A DNA stretch of 64,000 bases from Nocardioides ungokensis (GTDB lineage Bacteria; Actinomycetota; Actinomycetes; Propionibacteriales; Nocardioidaceae). The stretch lies in assembly GCF_013466985.1 (NCBI RefSeq), contig NZ_CP059164.1, positions 877,001-941,000 of the forward strand, written 5' to 3'. The notes beneath the pieces are model-generated. The model made no database searches and was not told the origin of the DNA. It saw only the letters and a program-made list of their open reading frames with translations. A program made the translations under genes and the position numbers. This document shows, piece after piece, positions 27,628 to 34,969 of the stretch (positions are counted from its first letter, which is position 1; each line of letters begins with the position of its first letter).

Positions 27628-28194
27628 TCAGTCGCCGTTGAGCGTGCGCAGCACCTCGGCGGTCGTGACCACGGTGGCGAACTCGTCGTGCAGGTTCGTC
27701 GCGGTGGCTCGCGCCAGCTCGTCGGCGGTCATCGTGGTGCCGTCCGGTCCGACCCGGTCGAAGGTGTGGGTGGCGTCGAGGGCGAACAGCACGTCGTACC
27801 CGAGGTTGCCGCCCACCCGCGCCGTGGTCTCGCAGCAGTGGTTGGTGGTGATCCCGCAGACCACGATCCGGCCGATGCCCTCGCCGGTGAGCCAGGCGTG
27901 CAGGTCGGGGGAGCCGTGGAAGCCCGAGTTCACCGTCTTGGTCACCAGCAGGTCCGGGGCGTGCCGGGAGAGGTAGGGCTTCAGGGCGTTCCCGGGCCGG
28001 GCGGGGTTCAGGGGGCTGTCGGGCTCCTCGGACTCGTGGCGCACGTGCACCACCGGCTGCCCGGCCGCGGCGAAGGCGTCGGCGAGCGCGGCGATGTTGT
28101 CGTCGCAGCCGGGGTTGTTCCGCGGACCCCACCACGGGTCGTCGAACCCGGTCTGGGCGTCGACGACGACCAGGGCGATCCGGTCCTCGGTCAC
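27628..28194 (-). CDS. Isochorismatase-family cysteine hydrolase
   Basis: 188 aa, starts at ATG 28194 with AGGAGGACC upstream. The catalytic triad of the family is visible: Asp in ALVVVDAQTGF, Lys in LVTKTVNSGF and Cys in GITTNHCCETTARVGG, preceded by a cis-peptide region VVCGIT. Members hydrolyse amides such as nicotinamide or ureidoacrylate, or isochorismate; substrate cannot be chosen here. It stands alone, divergent from a small zinc-finger-like protein. Confidence 0.87.
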   Translation of the reverse strand: MTEDRIALVVVDAQTGFDDPWWGPRNNPGCDDNIAALADAFAAAGQPVVHVRHESEEPDSPLNPARPGNALKPYLSRHAPDLLVTKTVNSGFHGSPDLHAWLTGEGIGRIVVCGITTNHCCETTARVGGNLGYDVLFALDATHTFDRVGPDGTTMTADELARATATNLHDEFATVVTTAEVLRTLNGD

Positions 28195-28345
28195 GGGGTC
28201 CTCCTCGGTTCCGGCCTGGTGGCCGGCTCGAACCGTGACGATACGCGTTGGCGATGTCGCAATTGCGGCGTGTCGACCGGCGTGGTCCCCGGTTTCCGGG
28301 ACCCGGCTTGCAGCCGCCCACGCGGCAGCGGCAGAGTGGATCCCG

Positions 28346-28819
28346 ATGACACCCCCGGCGGACTACTGCGAACTGTGTGAACTCCCCCTGAGCCAGTGCG
28401 TGCACGGGAACCCGCCGTCGCCTCCGCCGGAGCGGACGACGGCGCGGAAGGCGCCGGCGAAGAAGGCCGCCCGCGAGCCACCGCGTCGAGGAGCACCGCG
28501 AAGGCTGCGCCGGCGTGTGAGCGTGAGCAGCACGCCTCCGCGTCGTACGCCCCAGCGGGAGTTCCGCCCCCACATCCTCGCCGCGCTGCAGGCCAGCGGA
28601 GGCCGCGCCGACATGGAGGACGTGATGGTGGAGATCGCCCGCAGCATGGAGGGTGTGCTCCGCCCGGCGGACCACGAGACCGTGAACCAGGGCGAGGTCC
28701 GGTGGCGGTACGCCGCGCGGCTGGAGCGCAAGGCCATGCTCGACGACGGCCTGGTGGCCCCGCCCCGCGAGCCCGGCGTCTGGGAGCTCACCGACCTGGG
28801 GCGCAGCGCGACGGAGTAG
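28346..28819 (+). CDS. Zinc-ribbon plus winged-helix (Mrr N-terminal-like) protein
   Basis: 157 aa from ATG 28346. An N-terminal DYCELCELPLSQCVHG motif (C-x2-C-x6-C-x-H) should bind zinc. It is followed by a basic, Pro/Arg-rich linker and a C-terminal winged helix (ILAALQASGGRADMEDVM, VRWRYAARLERKAMLDDGLV, WELTDLGR) like the N-terminal domain of Mrr restriction proteins. No nuclease domain is attached. A DNA-binding regulatory role is a reasonable inference. Confidence 0.75.
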   Translation: MTPPADYCELCELPLSQCVHGNPPSPPPERTTARKAPAKKAAREPPRRGAPRRLRRRVSVSSTPPRRTPQREFRPHILAALQASGGRADMEDVMVEIARSMEGVLRPADHETVNQGEVRWRYAARLERKAMLDDGLVAPPREPGVWELTDLGRSATE

Positions 28820-28926
28820 CGCGGCAGCCGCCCAGCGGTCCCTCGCACCACACCGTCCACACCCGTGCCGGAGCAGGGCTCTGCACCCCGGGGCGGGCCG
28901 AAGACGGCTCTGCATACTGGGGAGTG

Positions 28927-29643
28927 ATGGCTTCCGACGACTCCCACGCACGCGTCGAGATCGACTGGCTCAAGACGCTCGCGAGTGCCTTGGCGGCGGT
29001 CTCTTCCGCGGTCCTCCTCTCCACCCTCGGTGCGGCCGGGACCATCATCGGGGCGGCGCTCGGCAGCGTCGTCGTCACGGTCGGCAGCGCGTTGTACAGC
29101 CAGGGCCTGGACCGCAGCCGCCGGCTCACCCAGGCCCAGGTCGCCGCCGTCCGGAGAGCGGGGACCGCCCAGACCGGCAGGGCGCCGGTCCCTGCCGAGG
29201 CCGCGTCACCGGACCGGAGCGGCTGGCGCCAGCGCCTGGCGCAGCTGCCCTGGAAGCACCTCGCCCTGGTCGCGGCCGCGCTGTTCGCGGCGACCGTCGT
29301 CGCCCTCACCGCCTTCGAGCTGGCCGCCGGCCGCAGCGTGGCCTCCTTCACCGGAGGCGGCGGTGGTTCGGGCGGCACCACCATCACCCACCTCGGCGGC
29401 GGTGGCGGCTCCGGGCGGGCTCCCGACCAGCAACCCACGTCGCCCTCGACCACCACCACGGAGTCCCCCTCGCCCGGCGAGCCGACGACCGGGACCACGG
29501 TGTACGGCGCCACTCCTTCCGACGCCACGTCCTCCGGGGCCACGCCGTTCGGGGCCTCGACGACAGGAGTTCCGAGCCCGACCCCGTCGCAGACGGTGGG
29601 CTCGACGCCGAGCACGCCCGCGGCGCCGGCCCCGACCCCCTGA
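28927..29643 (+). CDS. Membrane protein with long Thr/Pro/Ser/Gly-rich extracellular tail
   Basis: 238 aa from ATG 28927. Hydrophobic segments lie at residues about 14-60 (LASALAAVSSAVLL, AGTIIGAALGSVVVTVGSAL) and at about 118-138 (LALVAAALFAATVVALTAFEL). The remaining ~100 residues are low-complexity: Gly runs, then Thr/Ser/Pro repeats such as TTTTESPSPGEPTTGTT and SDATSSGATPFGAS. The tail is likely exposed and disordered, possibly spanning the cell wall. Function unknown. Confidence 0.72.
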   Translation: MASDDSHARVEIDWLKTLASALAAVSSAVLLSTLGAAGTIIGAALGSVVVTVGSALYSQGLDRSRRLTQAQVAAVRRAGTAQTGRAPVPAEAASPDRSGWRQRLAQLPWKHLALVAAALFAATVVALTAFELAAGRSVASFTGGGGGSGGTTITHLGGGGGSGRAPDQQPTSPSTTTTESPSPGEPTTGTTVYGATPSDATSSGATPFGASTTGVPSPTPSQTVGSTPSTPAAPAPTP

Positions 29644-29675
29644 CGTCGGGCCACCGGTCGTGCGAGGCTCGTCCC

Positions 29676-30065
29676 GTGGACGAACGCAACGTGCTCGGCG
29701 GACCGCTCGAACCCTGCGGGAACGACCCGGTCACGGGCTTCATGCGGGACGGATCGTGTCGCTGCGGTCCCGAGGACGCCGGGCTGCACGCGGTCTGCGC
29801 CGTGATGACGACTGAGTTCCTCGAGCAGCAGCGCTCCGTCGGCAATGACCTGTCGACGCCGCGGCCCGAGTGGTTCTTCCCGGGACTGACGCCGGGCGAC
29901 CGGTGGTGCGTGGTGGCGGCGCGCTGGCTCCAGGCGTACGACGCCGGCGCGGCCGCCCCCGTCGTGCTCGCCTCGACCAACCAGCGGGCCCTCGAGATCA
30001 TCCCGATCGAGCTGCTGCGGGAGCACTCGGTCGACGTCCCGGGTGACGCCAGCTCGCTGGCCTGA
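29676..30065 (+). CDS. DUF2237 family protein
   Basis: 129 aa starting at GTG 29676. Matches DUF2237 along its length: NVLGGPLEPCGNDPVTGFMRDG, CRCGPEDAGLHAVCAVMT, FLEQQRSVGNDLSTP and LTPGDRWCVVAARWLQAY. The family is small, cytoplasmic and without a known reaction; conserved Cys residues suggest metal or redox binding. A GAGGCT box six bases before the GTG may be a weak leaderless promoter. Confidence 0.85.
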   Translation: MDERNVLGGPLEPCGNDPVTGFMRDGSCRCGPEDAGLHAVCAVMTTEFLEQQRSVGNDLSTPRPEWFFPGLTPGDRWCVVAARWLQAYDAGAAAPVVLASTNQRALEIIPIELLREHSVDVPGDASSLA

Positions 30066-30163
30066 CAACCCACTCCAAGCCGACGCCAAGCCGGCAGCAA
30101 GGGCCGGCTCGCACGATGGTCGCGCCCGCCACGGTGGCGAGGCATCACGACCTGGAGACCGAC

Positions 30164-30319
30164 ATGGACCACCACCGCACACCGCAGCGACGCACCCGAC
30201 CGCGATCCGGGTGGGACGGCCTCACCGTCGAGGAGAAGCAGCAGCGGCTCGCCGCGCTCCGTCACCGGCAGCAGCACCAGATCGAGCTCGAGCTGCGGAT
30301 GCTCCACGTCGGGCGCTGA
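30164..30319 (+). CDS. Small basic hypothetical protein
   Basis: 51 aa from ATG 30164 with GGAGACC seven bases upstream; the open frame extends to 30116 but that start lacks a ribosome site. Sequence is charged and helical (LTVEEKQQRLAALRHRQQHQIELELRMLHVGR). It ends three bases from the stop of a convergent gene. Unrecognised. Confidence 0.5.
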   Translation: MDHHRTPQRRTRPRSGWDGLTVEEKQQRLAALRHRQQHQIELELRMLHVGR

Positions 30320-30322
30320 GCC

Positions 30323-30928
30323 TCACACCAGGACCCGGATCTCCTCGCCGAGCCGGGCGCCCTGCAGCAGGTGCAGGTCGTCGCCGGACCAGAACATCCC
30401 GGGGTCGTAGTAGTTCGTGGGCATCCGGTCGTCGAGCAGCCCCATCGCGGCGTACGTCGCAGCGACCACCTCGGCGCAGTACGTCACCTCCGCCCCGGCC
30501 CGCCGTCGGACCCGCCCGCGGGCCCAGCGGCCGACGAGTGCGGCCGTCGGCGGGAACGGCGTCCCGTCCAGCCGGGCCACCGTCTGCAGCACGGCGCCCT
30601 CCATGGCGGGAGTGACCTCGCCCTCCAGCTGGCGCAGCCAGGCGCGCTGCTCGTAGCGGCCCGTCCACTGGTCGACCGCCTCGCGCAGGTCGTGCAGCTG
30701 GACCCCGCGGTGGTGCTTGCCGGTCCACACGTCCAGCAGCCCCTTGCCGAGCTCGGCGTGCCACATCAGCGGTGGCATGTCGTCGAGGACGATCGCCATG
30801 CCGACGTGGTTGACGGGCGCGTTGGTCAGGACGCGGATAGCGTGGTCGGCAGCCGATCGGCCGCGGAAGAGCCACAGGTCGCCGGTGCGGGTGAGGTCGA
30901 CGGCCTCGTCCAGGGTCAGGTCGGTCAA
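30323..30928 (-). CDS. Permuted papain-fold (NlpC/P60 or YiiX-like) cysteine hydrolase
   Basis: About 201 aa. The likely active-site His is in PVNHVGMAIVL and the Cys in EVTYCAEVVAATYAAMGLL, with GDLWLFRG at the N-terminus and NYYDPGMFW near the C-terminus. This order fits circularly permuted NlpC/P60 proteins that act on lipids or peptidoglycan-type amides. The start is uncertain: TTG 30928 avoids overlap with a divergent gene at 30945, while an ATG at 31009 would overlap it by 65 bases. No signal peptide is seen in either version. Confidence 0.65.
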   Translation of the reverse strand: MTDLTLDEAVDLTRTGDLWLFRGRSAADHAIRVLTNAPVNHVGMAIVLDDMPPLMWHAELGKGLLDVWTGKHHRGVQLHDLREAVDQWTGRYEQRAWLRQLEGEVTPAMEGAVLQTVARLDGTPFPPTAALVGRWARGRVRRRAGAEVTYCAEVVAATYAAMGLLDDRMPTNYYDPGMFWSGDDLHLLQGARLGEEIRVLV

Positions 30929-30944
30929 GGAGGGAGTCCGTTCC

Positions 30945-31121
30945 GTGAAGCTGTGGAGAGTGCTCGGGGTCGCTGGCCTGGCCGGCGTCGCGGCCACCGG
31001 AGCCATCATCGCGCGTGACCAGCGCCGCCGGGCGCACCTGACACCCGACGAGGTGCGCGAGCGCCTGCACGAGCGCCTCGAGGAGATCTCGCAGCCGTCC
31101 GACGACGACCCGGCACGCTAG
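30945..31121 (+). CDS. Short membrane-anchored hypothetical protein
   Basis: 58 aa from GTG 30945; AAGGAGG lies 11 bases upstream. An N-terminal hydrophobic helix (VLGVAGLAGVAATGAIIA) is followed by a charged helix (DEVRERLHERLEEISQ) and an acidic tail. Probably a small membrane protein with a cytoplasmic helix. Family unknown. Confidence 0.6.
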   Translation: MKLWRVLGVAGLAGVAATGAIIARDQRRRAHLTPDEVRERLHERLEEISQPSDDDPAR

Positions 31122-31171
31122 GCGCCTCCGCGGCCCGCGTCAGCACTTGTGGCCGCGTCCGCCCTCGTGGG

Positions 31172-31630
31172 TCAGTGCTTGTGGTCGGGCCCGTGCTCGT
31201 CGTGCTTGTCCGGCTTCGGAGGCTTGTCCTTCTTCTCGTGCTCGGGCGGCGGGGGAGGGGTGTGGGTCGGCGGCGGGGTCTGCGTCGGCTCGGACGAGGG
31301 CGACGGGGTCTTGGTGCCCGAGGGCGTGGTGTCCGCACCGGGGAGAGCCTGCAGCAGCGTCTCGGCGGCGGACAGGATCTCGTCGGCGCGCGTCTGGTCC
31401 AGGTCGCCGCTCTGCCGGGCGTCGTGGACGGTGTGCTCGAGCCGGTCGACCGCGGTGCGGGTCGCGGCGTCGTCGTGGGCGGCCACCGCCTCGTCGACCG
31501 CGTCCAGCCGCTGGGTCAGCCCGGGCACCTGTGCGGCGGGCGACGCGTCGTCACCGCCGCAGCCCGCGGCGAGAAGCAGGGGCACGAGGAGGCCGGCCAG
31601 CGCCACTCGGGAGCGGGTCCGCCGGGTCAC
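31172..31630 (-). CDS. Lipoprotein coupled to the Ser/Thr kinase
   Basis: 152 aa from GTG 31630, which overlaps the kinase stop codon (GTGA). The lipobox is LLLAAGC. A helical domain (LTQRLDAVDEAVAAHD, TAVDRLEHTVHDARQSGDL) is followed by a Pro/Thr linker and an extraordinary His/Lys/Asp/Glu-rich C-terminus (HEKKDKPPKPDKHDEHGPD). The tail could bind metal or wall polymers. The coupling suggests that the lipoprotein serves as the extracellular partner of the kinase. Confidence 0.75.
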   Translation of the reverse strand: MTRRTRSRVALAGLLVPLLLAAGCGGDDASPAAQVPGLTQRLDAVDEAVAAHDDAATRTAVDRLEHTVHDARQSGDLDQTRADEILSAAETLLQALPGADTTPSGTKTPSPSSEPTQTPPPTHTPPPPPEHEKKDKPPKPDKHDEHGPDHKH

Positions 31631-32835
31631 TGCTGTGCTCCGTCCACCGCGTCGTGCAGGTCCTGCAGCGGCTGCCGGAGCTGGGCCGGTGTGTTCGCCG
31701 GCACCCCGCCCGAGCCGCCCGAGGCCCCGGAACCCGAGCCCCCGGAACCTGACCCGCTGGATCCGGATCCGCCTGCGGCGAGGCCGACGACCACCACCAG
31801 CAGGAGCAGGGCCACGACGGCACCGATCACGCCCCACAGGTGCTGGGGGACCCGTGACGCGGCCGCCCGACCCTCCGCGTCCCAGTTGCGACGCGTCGCG
31901 CGCCGGGACGTGACAGGCGCAGCCACGGGCGTGGTCGCCGGCGCCTGGGCGACCGGCTGCGAGAGCACCATCGTCGAGCCCGCGTCCTCCGAGGGTGCCG
32001 CCACCTGCGCCGCCACGGGTGCCTCCGCAGTGGCGGTCCCGCCGGCCAGCCGCTCCAGCTCGCGGGCGACCTCGCGGGCACCGGGTCGCTGCTCGGGGGC
32101 GAGGGCCGTCATGGCGGTGAGTACTCGGCGCCAGTCCGCGGGCAGCCAGTCCGGTACGCCGGGCTGACGCTGCAGGCGTGCCAGGGCCGACTCGGTGGGG
32201 GAGCCGGGGAAGGCGCGCTCGCCGGTCAGCGCCTCGAGCAGGACCAGGCCGAGCGAGTAGACGTCGACGGCCGTGGTGATCTCCCCGCCCTGCACCTGCT
32301 CGGGCGCGAGGTAGGCCGCCGTGCCGATCGCGTGGCCGGTCCGGGTGTGGCGGACCGTGTCACCGATGAGCCGGGCGATGCCGAAGTCGGCGAGCTTGAC
32401 CCGGTCACCCGCGCCCAGCAGGACGTTGCCGGGCTTCACGTCGCGGTGGACGACCCCCTCGCCGTGGGCGTAGGCCAGCGCGTCTGCCAGCTGGGCGCCG
32501 ATCGCGGCGACCCGGGAGGCATCGAGGCGCCGCCCCGAGCAGCACTGCGCGAGGGTCTGGCCGTCGACCAGCTCCATCACCAGGTAGGGCCGCTCGGCGT
32601 TGGTGCCCGCGTCGAGCACCATCACCAGGCCGGGGTGGCTGAGCCGGGCCAGGGTCCGGGCCTCGGCGGTGAAGCGCAGCCGGTCGGACTCGTCGTCGGT
32701 GGTGTCGCGCAGCATCTTCACGGCCACGGCGCGGTGCAGCACACGGTCGGTCGCGCGGTGCACGTCGGCCATGCCGCCGCGGCCCAGGACCTCCTCGAGG
32801 TCGTACCTCTCCGCCAGCACCGTCTCGCCCGTCAC
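31627..32835 (-). CDS. Transmembrane Ser/Thr protein kinase (PknB-like)
   Basis: About 402 aa; GTG 32835 is preferred because GGAG lies five bases before it, although GTG 32841 is in frame. Hanks-type kinase: GRGGMADVHRATD glycine loop, AVKML lysine, VVHRDVKPGNVLL catalytic loop, LADFGIARL (DFG), GTAAYLAPEQ, DVYSLGLVLLEALTGERAF. After a Pro/Ala-rich juxtamembrane linker comes one helix (VIGAVVALLLLVVVVGLAAG) and a Gly/Ser-rich extracellular stub that ends LQDLHDAVDG. It lacks PASTA repeats. Signal input may come via the coupled lipoprotein. Confidence 0.9.
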   Translation of the reverse strand: MTGETVLAERYDLEEVLGRGGMADVHRATDRVLHRAVAVKMLRDTTDDESDRLRFTAEARTLARLSHPGLVMVLDAGTNAERPYLVMELVDGQTLAQCCSGRRLDASRVAAIGAQLADALAYAHGEGVVHRDVKPGNVLLGAGDRVKLADFGIARLIGDTVRHTRTGHAIGTAAYLAPEQVQGGEITTAVDVYSLGLVLLEALTGERAFPGSPTESALARLQRQPGVPDWLPADWRRVLTAMTALAPEQRPGAREVARELERLAGGTATAEAPVAAQVAAPSEDAGSTMVLSQPVAQAPATTPVAAPVTSRRATRRNWDAEGRAAASRVPQHLWGVIGAVVALLLLVVVVGLAAGGSGSSGSGSGGSGSGASGGSGGVPANTPAQLRQPLQDLHDAVDGAQQ

Positions 32836-32869
32836 GTCCACTCCTGTTCACGTACCCCGTTCCTGCCAA

Positions 32870-32899
32870 TGCCCGTTCAAGCCGTGCCCGTTCAAGCCA
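32870..32899. repeat. Tandem 15-bp duplication upstream of the kinase
   Basis: TGCCCGTTCAAGCC(G/A) occurs twice in direct succession, 35 bases before the kinase start. It lies in the 235-bp gap between the divergent kinase and the next plus-strand gene. Otherwise that gap shows no supported gene. Confidence 0.6.
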
Positions 32900-33070
32900 G
32901 TGCCCTGCACATCAGGACAGGACCCCGGTGCACCATGCCCAGAAGTGCCTGTCTTCATGCCCTGTGTCAGCACGGTGTCCGCACGGTGCCTCGACGGCGA
33001 TGCCGGTCCGGACCTGCGCGGGATCGCAATCCGCACGGTTGAAGTCTCTCCAGATGGGCACCTTCCAGTC

Positions 33071-33664
33071 ATGTCGATCCTCGCCCACGCGCGCCAAGCA
33101 GGTCTTCACTCGGTCTCCCGGACCGTCGGGCTCGGCACCGCACGACCGTGGTTGCCGGCGGGCGAGACACTGCGGGCGCGGCTCTTCCGCCGCGGGCTGG
33201 AGCCCGGGACCGGCGTTGCCTGGATCGACGAGTCCGGCACGGTCGACGCGCAGGTCCGGCTGACCTACGCCGTCTCGCTCACCGGCCAGGCCACCTCGGT
33301 GGCGACCCTCGCCCTGCGCTTCGAGAACCCCGACGGCTCGGTCGGCGACCTGTTGCTGCGTGCCCCGTCGCGCGACCGCAGGGCCGCGCCCGCCGTGCGG
33401 CGCGGTGGCCGGGACACGCTGCTGACCACCCCCACGCCGTACGTCGTCGCCGGTGTGGCCGGCGGGATGCTCTCCTTGGGCGCCCGCCAGTGCGGCACGG
33501 AGACGTTCGAGCTCTCCTGCGTCGCGGGCGACGGGGAGTGGCGCGGCTTCGCCGACCTGCGCATCTCGCCGCGGCCCCACGGCGGCCTGCCGCTGCGGGT
33601 CGACCCCGGGGCCCACGCGCTGCCGGGCCTCGAGAGCAGCATCCCCGCGCCTCGCGCCGGCTGA
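33071..33664 (+). CDS. Hypothetical protein, possibly the actinobacterial 'phosphodiesterase'-named catalase-core-like family
   Basis: 197 aa from ATG 33071; upstream in-frame extensions lack codon bias. The N-terminus SVSRTVGLGTARPWLPAGE and the pattern LTYAVSLTG...VATLALRFENPDG, YVVAGVAGG, CGTETFELSC and LPGLESSIP resemble a small actinobacterial family that databases often name phosphodiesterase. I make that link from memory of its pattern. It has no signal peptide, and no metal-binding motif of true phosphodiesterases is visible. Confidence 0.55.
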   Translation: MSILAHARQAGLHSVSRTVGLGTARPWLPAGETLRARLFRRGLEPGTGVAWIDESGTVDAQVRLTYAVSLTGQATSVATLALRFENPDGSVGDLLLRAPSRDRRAAPAVRRGGRDTLLTTPTPYVVAGVAGGMLSLGARQCGTETFELSCVAGDGEWRGFADLRISPRPHGGLPLRVDPGAHALPGLESSIPAPRAG

Positions 33665-33760
33665 TGCGATCCGGCTGACCCGGCGGCCTCGTGCGGCTAC
33701 CGTTGCGGTTGCCACCGCCTCTGTCGACCTGAGCCGAGGCTGCCGTGAGGGGAACTGACC

Positions 33761-34858
33761 GTGGAGGGTGCCACCCCCGAGAAGCCCTGGTTCGCCGGGC
33801 CGTTCCGCCCGGAGCGGTCCCTGCGATTCTGGCTGATCGCCGCCGCCCTGCTCGCCCTGCTCGCAGTCGGCACCGGAGCGCTGGCCACGGTCACGACCCG
33901 GGGCCACGTCGCCGACACGACCAGCGAGCTCAACGACCACCTGCGTCCGGCGCAGAGCGCGGCCCAGCGGCTGCTCACGGCGTACGTCGACGAGGAGACC
34001 GGTCAGCGCGGCTTCGTGCTGACCGGTGAGGAGAGCTTCCTCCAGCCGTACCACGAAGGGGTCAAGCGTGCGGCCGTCATCGAGGACCAGCTCGCGGTCA
34101 TGCTCCGGGAGAAGCCGCAGGCGCTCGCCATCCTCGACCAGATCGACGCCGCGGCGAAGGTCTGGTTGCGCCACGCAGCCCGGGACATCATCAAGGTGCG
34201 CGCCCACGGCACCGCCGCGGTCGACGACGTGGCCCGGCAGCGCCTCGACAAGAGGCTCTTCGATTCCCTGCGCGACCGCCTCGACGCCCTCAACCTCGAG
34301 GTCGAGAGCATGGTGGGCACCCAGCTCGACCGACTCAGCTCCGCACAGCACGACGTCGAGGTCGCCATGGTGGTGGCGATGGTCCTGGCCGGCCTGGCTC
34401 TCGTCATGACCGTCGCGCTGCTGCACTTCGCGCTGACCCGCCCCCTGGGTCGCCTGGTGGACCAGCTGACCGCCGTCTCGCGAGGCGACTACGACCGCCG
34501 CATCCACGCCTCGGGCCCCGAGGAGGTGCGACGCATCGCCGCGGCTGCCGAGACCATGCGGGTGAGCATCGTGGACCGTTCGGCCGAGCTCGTCTCGGCG
34601 CAGCACGAGCTGAGCGTGCAGAGCGAACGCCAGCGCGTCGCATCGGACCTGCACGACACGACCATCCAGCGGCTCTTCGGACTCGGCCTGAAGCTCAGCG
34701 CCCTGGCGTCGCAGCGGACCGAGCTCGCGGGCACCCTCAACGCGCTGATCGACGAGGCCGACGAGATCATCCGGGAGCTGCGGCAGATGATCTTCGAGAT
34801 GGACCGCGTCGCCGCGCCCGCCGACGAGGGGCCGGAATCCAGCCGGAGCCAGGCATAG
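33761..34858 (+). CDS. CHASE3-HAMP-HisKA_3 sensor protein lacking an ATPase domain
   Basis: 365 aa from GTG 33761. Order: cytoplasmic N-terminus, TM helix (LRFWLIAAALLALLAVGTGA), extracellular CHASE3-type helical region (AYVDEETGQRGFVLTGEESF), second TM (VVAMVLAGLALVMTVALLHF), HAMP (RPLGRLVDQLTAVSRGDYD), then a DHp domain with RQRVASDLHDTTIQRLFGLG carrying the phospho-acceptor His. It stops after ELRQMIFEMDRV, where a HATPase_c domain would normally begin. The downstream bases show no ATPase domain in any frame. It may be a phospho-relay or dominant partner rather than an active kinase. Confidence 0.82.
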   Translation: MEGATPEKPWFAGPFRPERSLRFWLIAAALLALLAVGTGALATVTTRGHVADTTSELNDHLRPAQSAAQRLLTAYVDEETGQRGFVLTGEESFLQPYHEGVKRAAVIEDQLAVMLREKPQALAILDQIDAAAKVWLRHAARDIIKVRAHGTAAVDDVARQRLDKRLFDSLRDRLDALNLEVESMVGTQLDRLSSAQHDVEVAMVVAMVLAGLALVMTVALLHFALTRPLGRLVDQLTAVSRGDYDRRIHASGPEEVRRIAAAAETMRVSIVDRSAELVSAQHELSVQSERQRVASDLHDTTIQRLFGLGLKLSALASQRTELAGTLNALIDEADEIIRELRQMIFEMDRVAAPADEGPESSRSQA

Positions 34859-34969
34859 CGCAGGCGTAGCGCAGACCTAGCGCAGACATCGCGACTTTGG
34901 ACCCTGCTTCGACCTCGTCCACACTGGAGACGACCGGAGCCTCCACTCGGACCTGCCCCCGGAATCCCC

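Noticed and set aside
29206..29433. Minus-strand small open frame inside the Thr/Pro-rich membrane protein gene
   Set aside because: Glycine/alanine low complexity on the antisense strand, no ribosome site.
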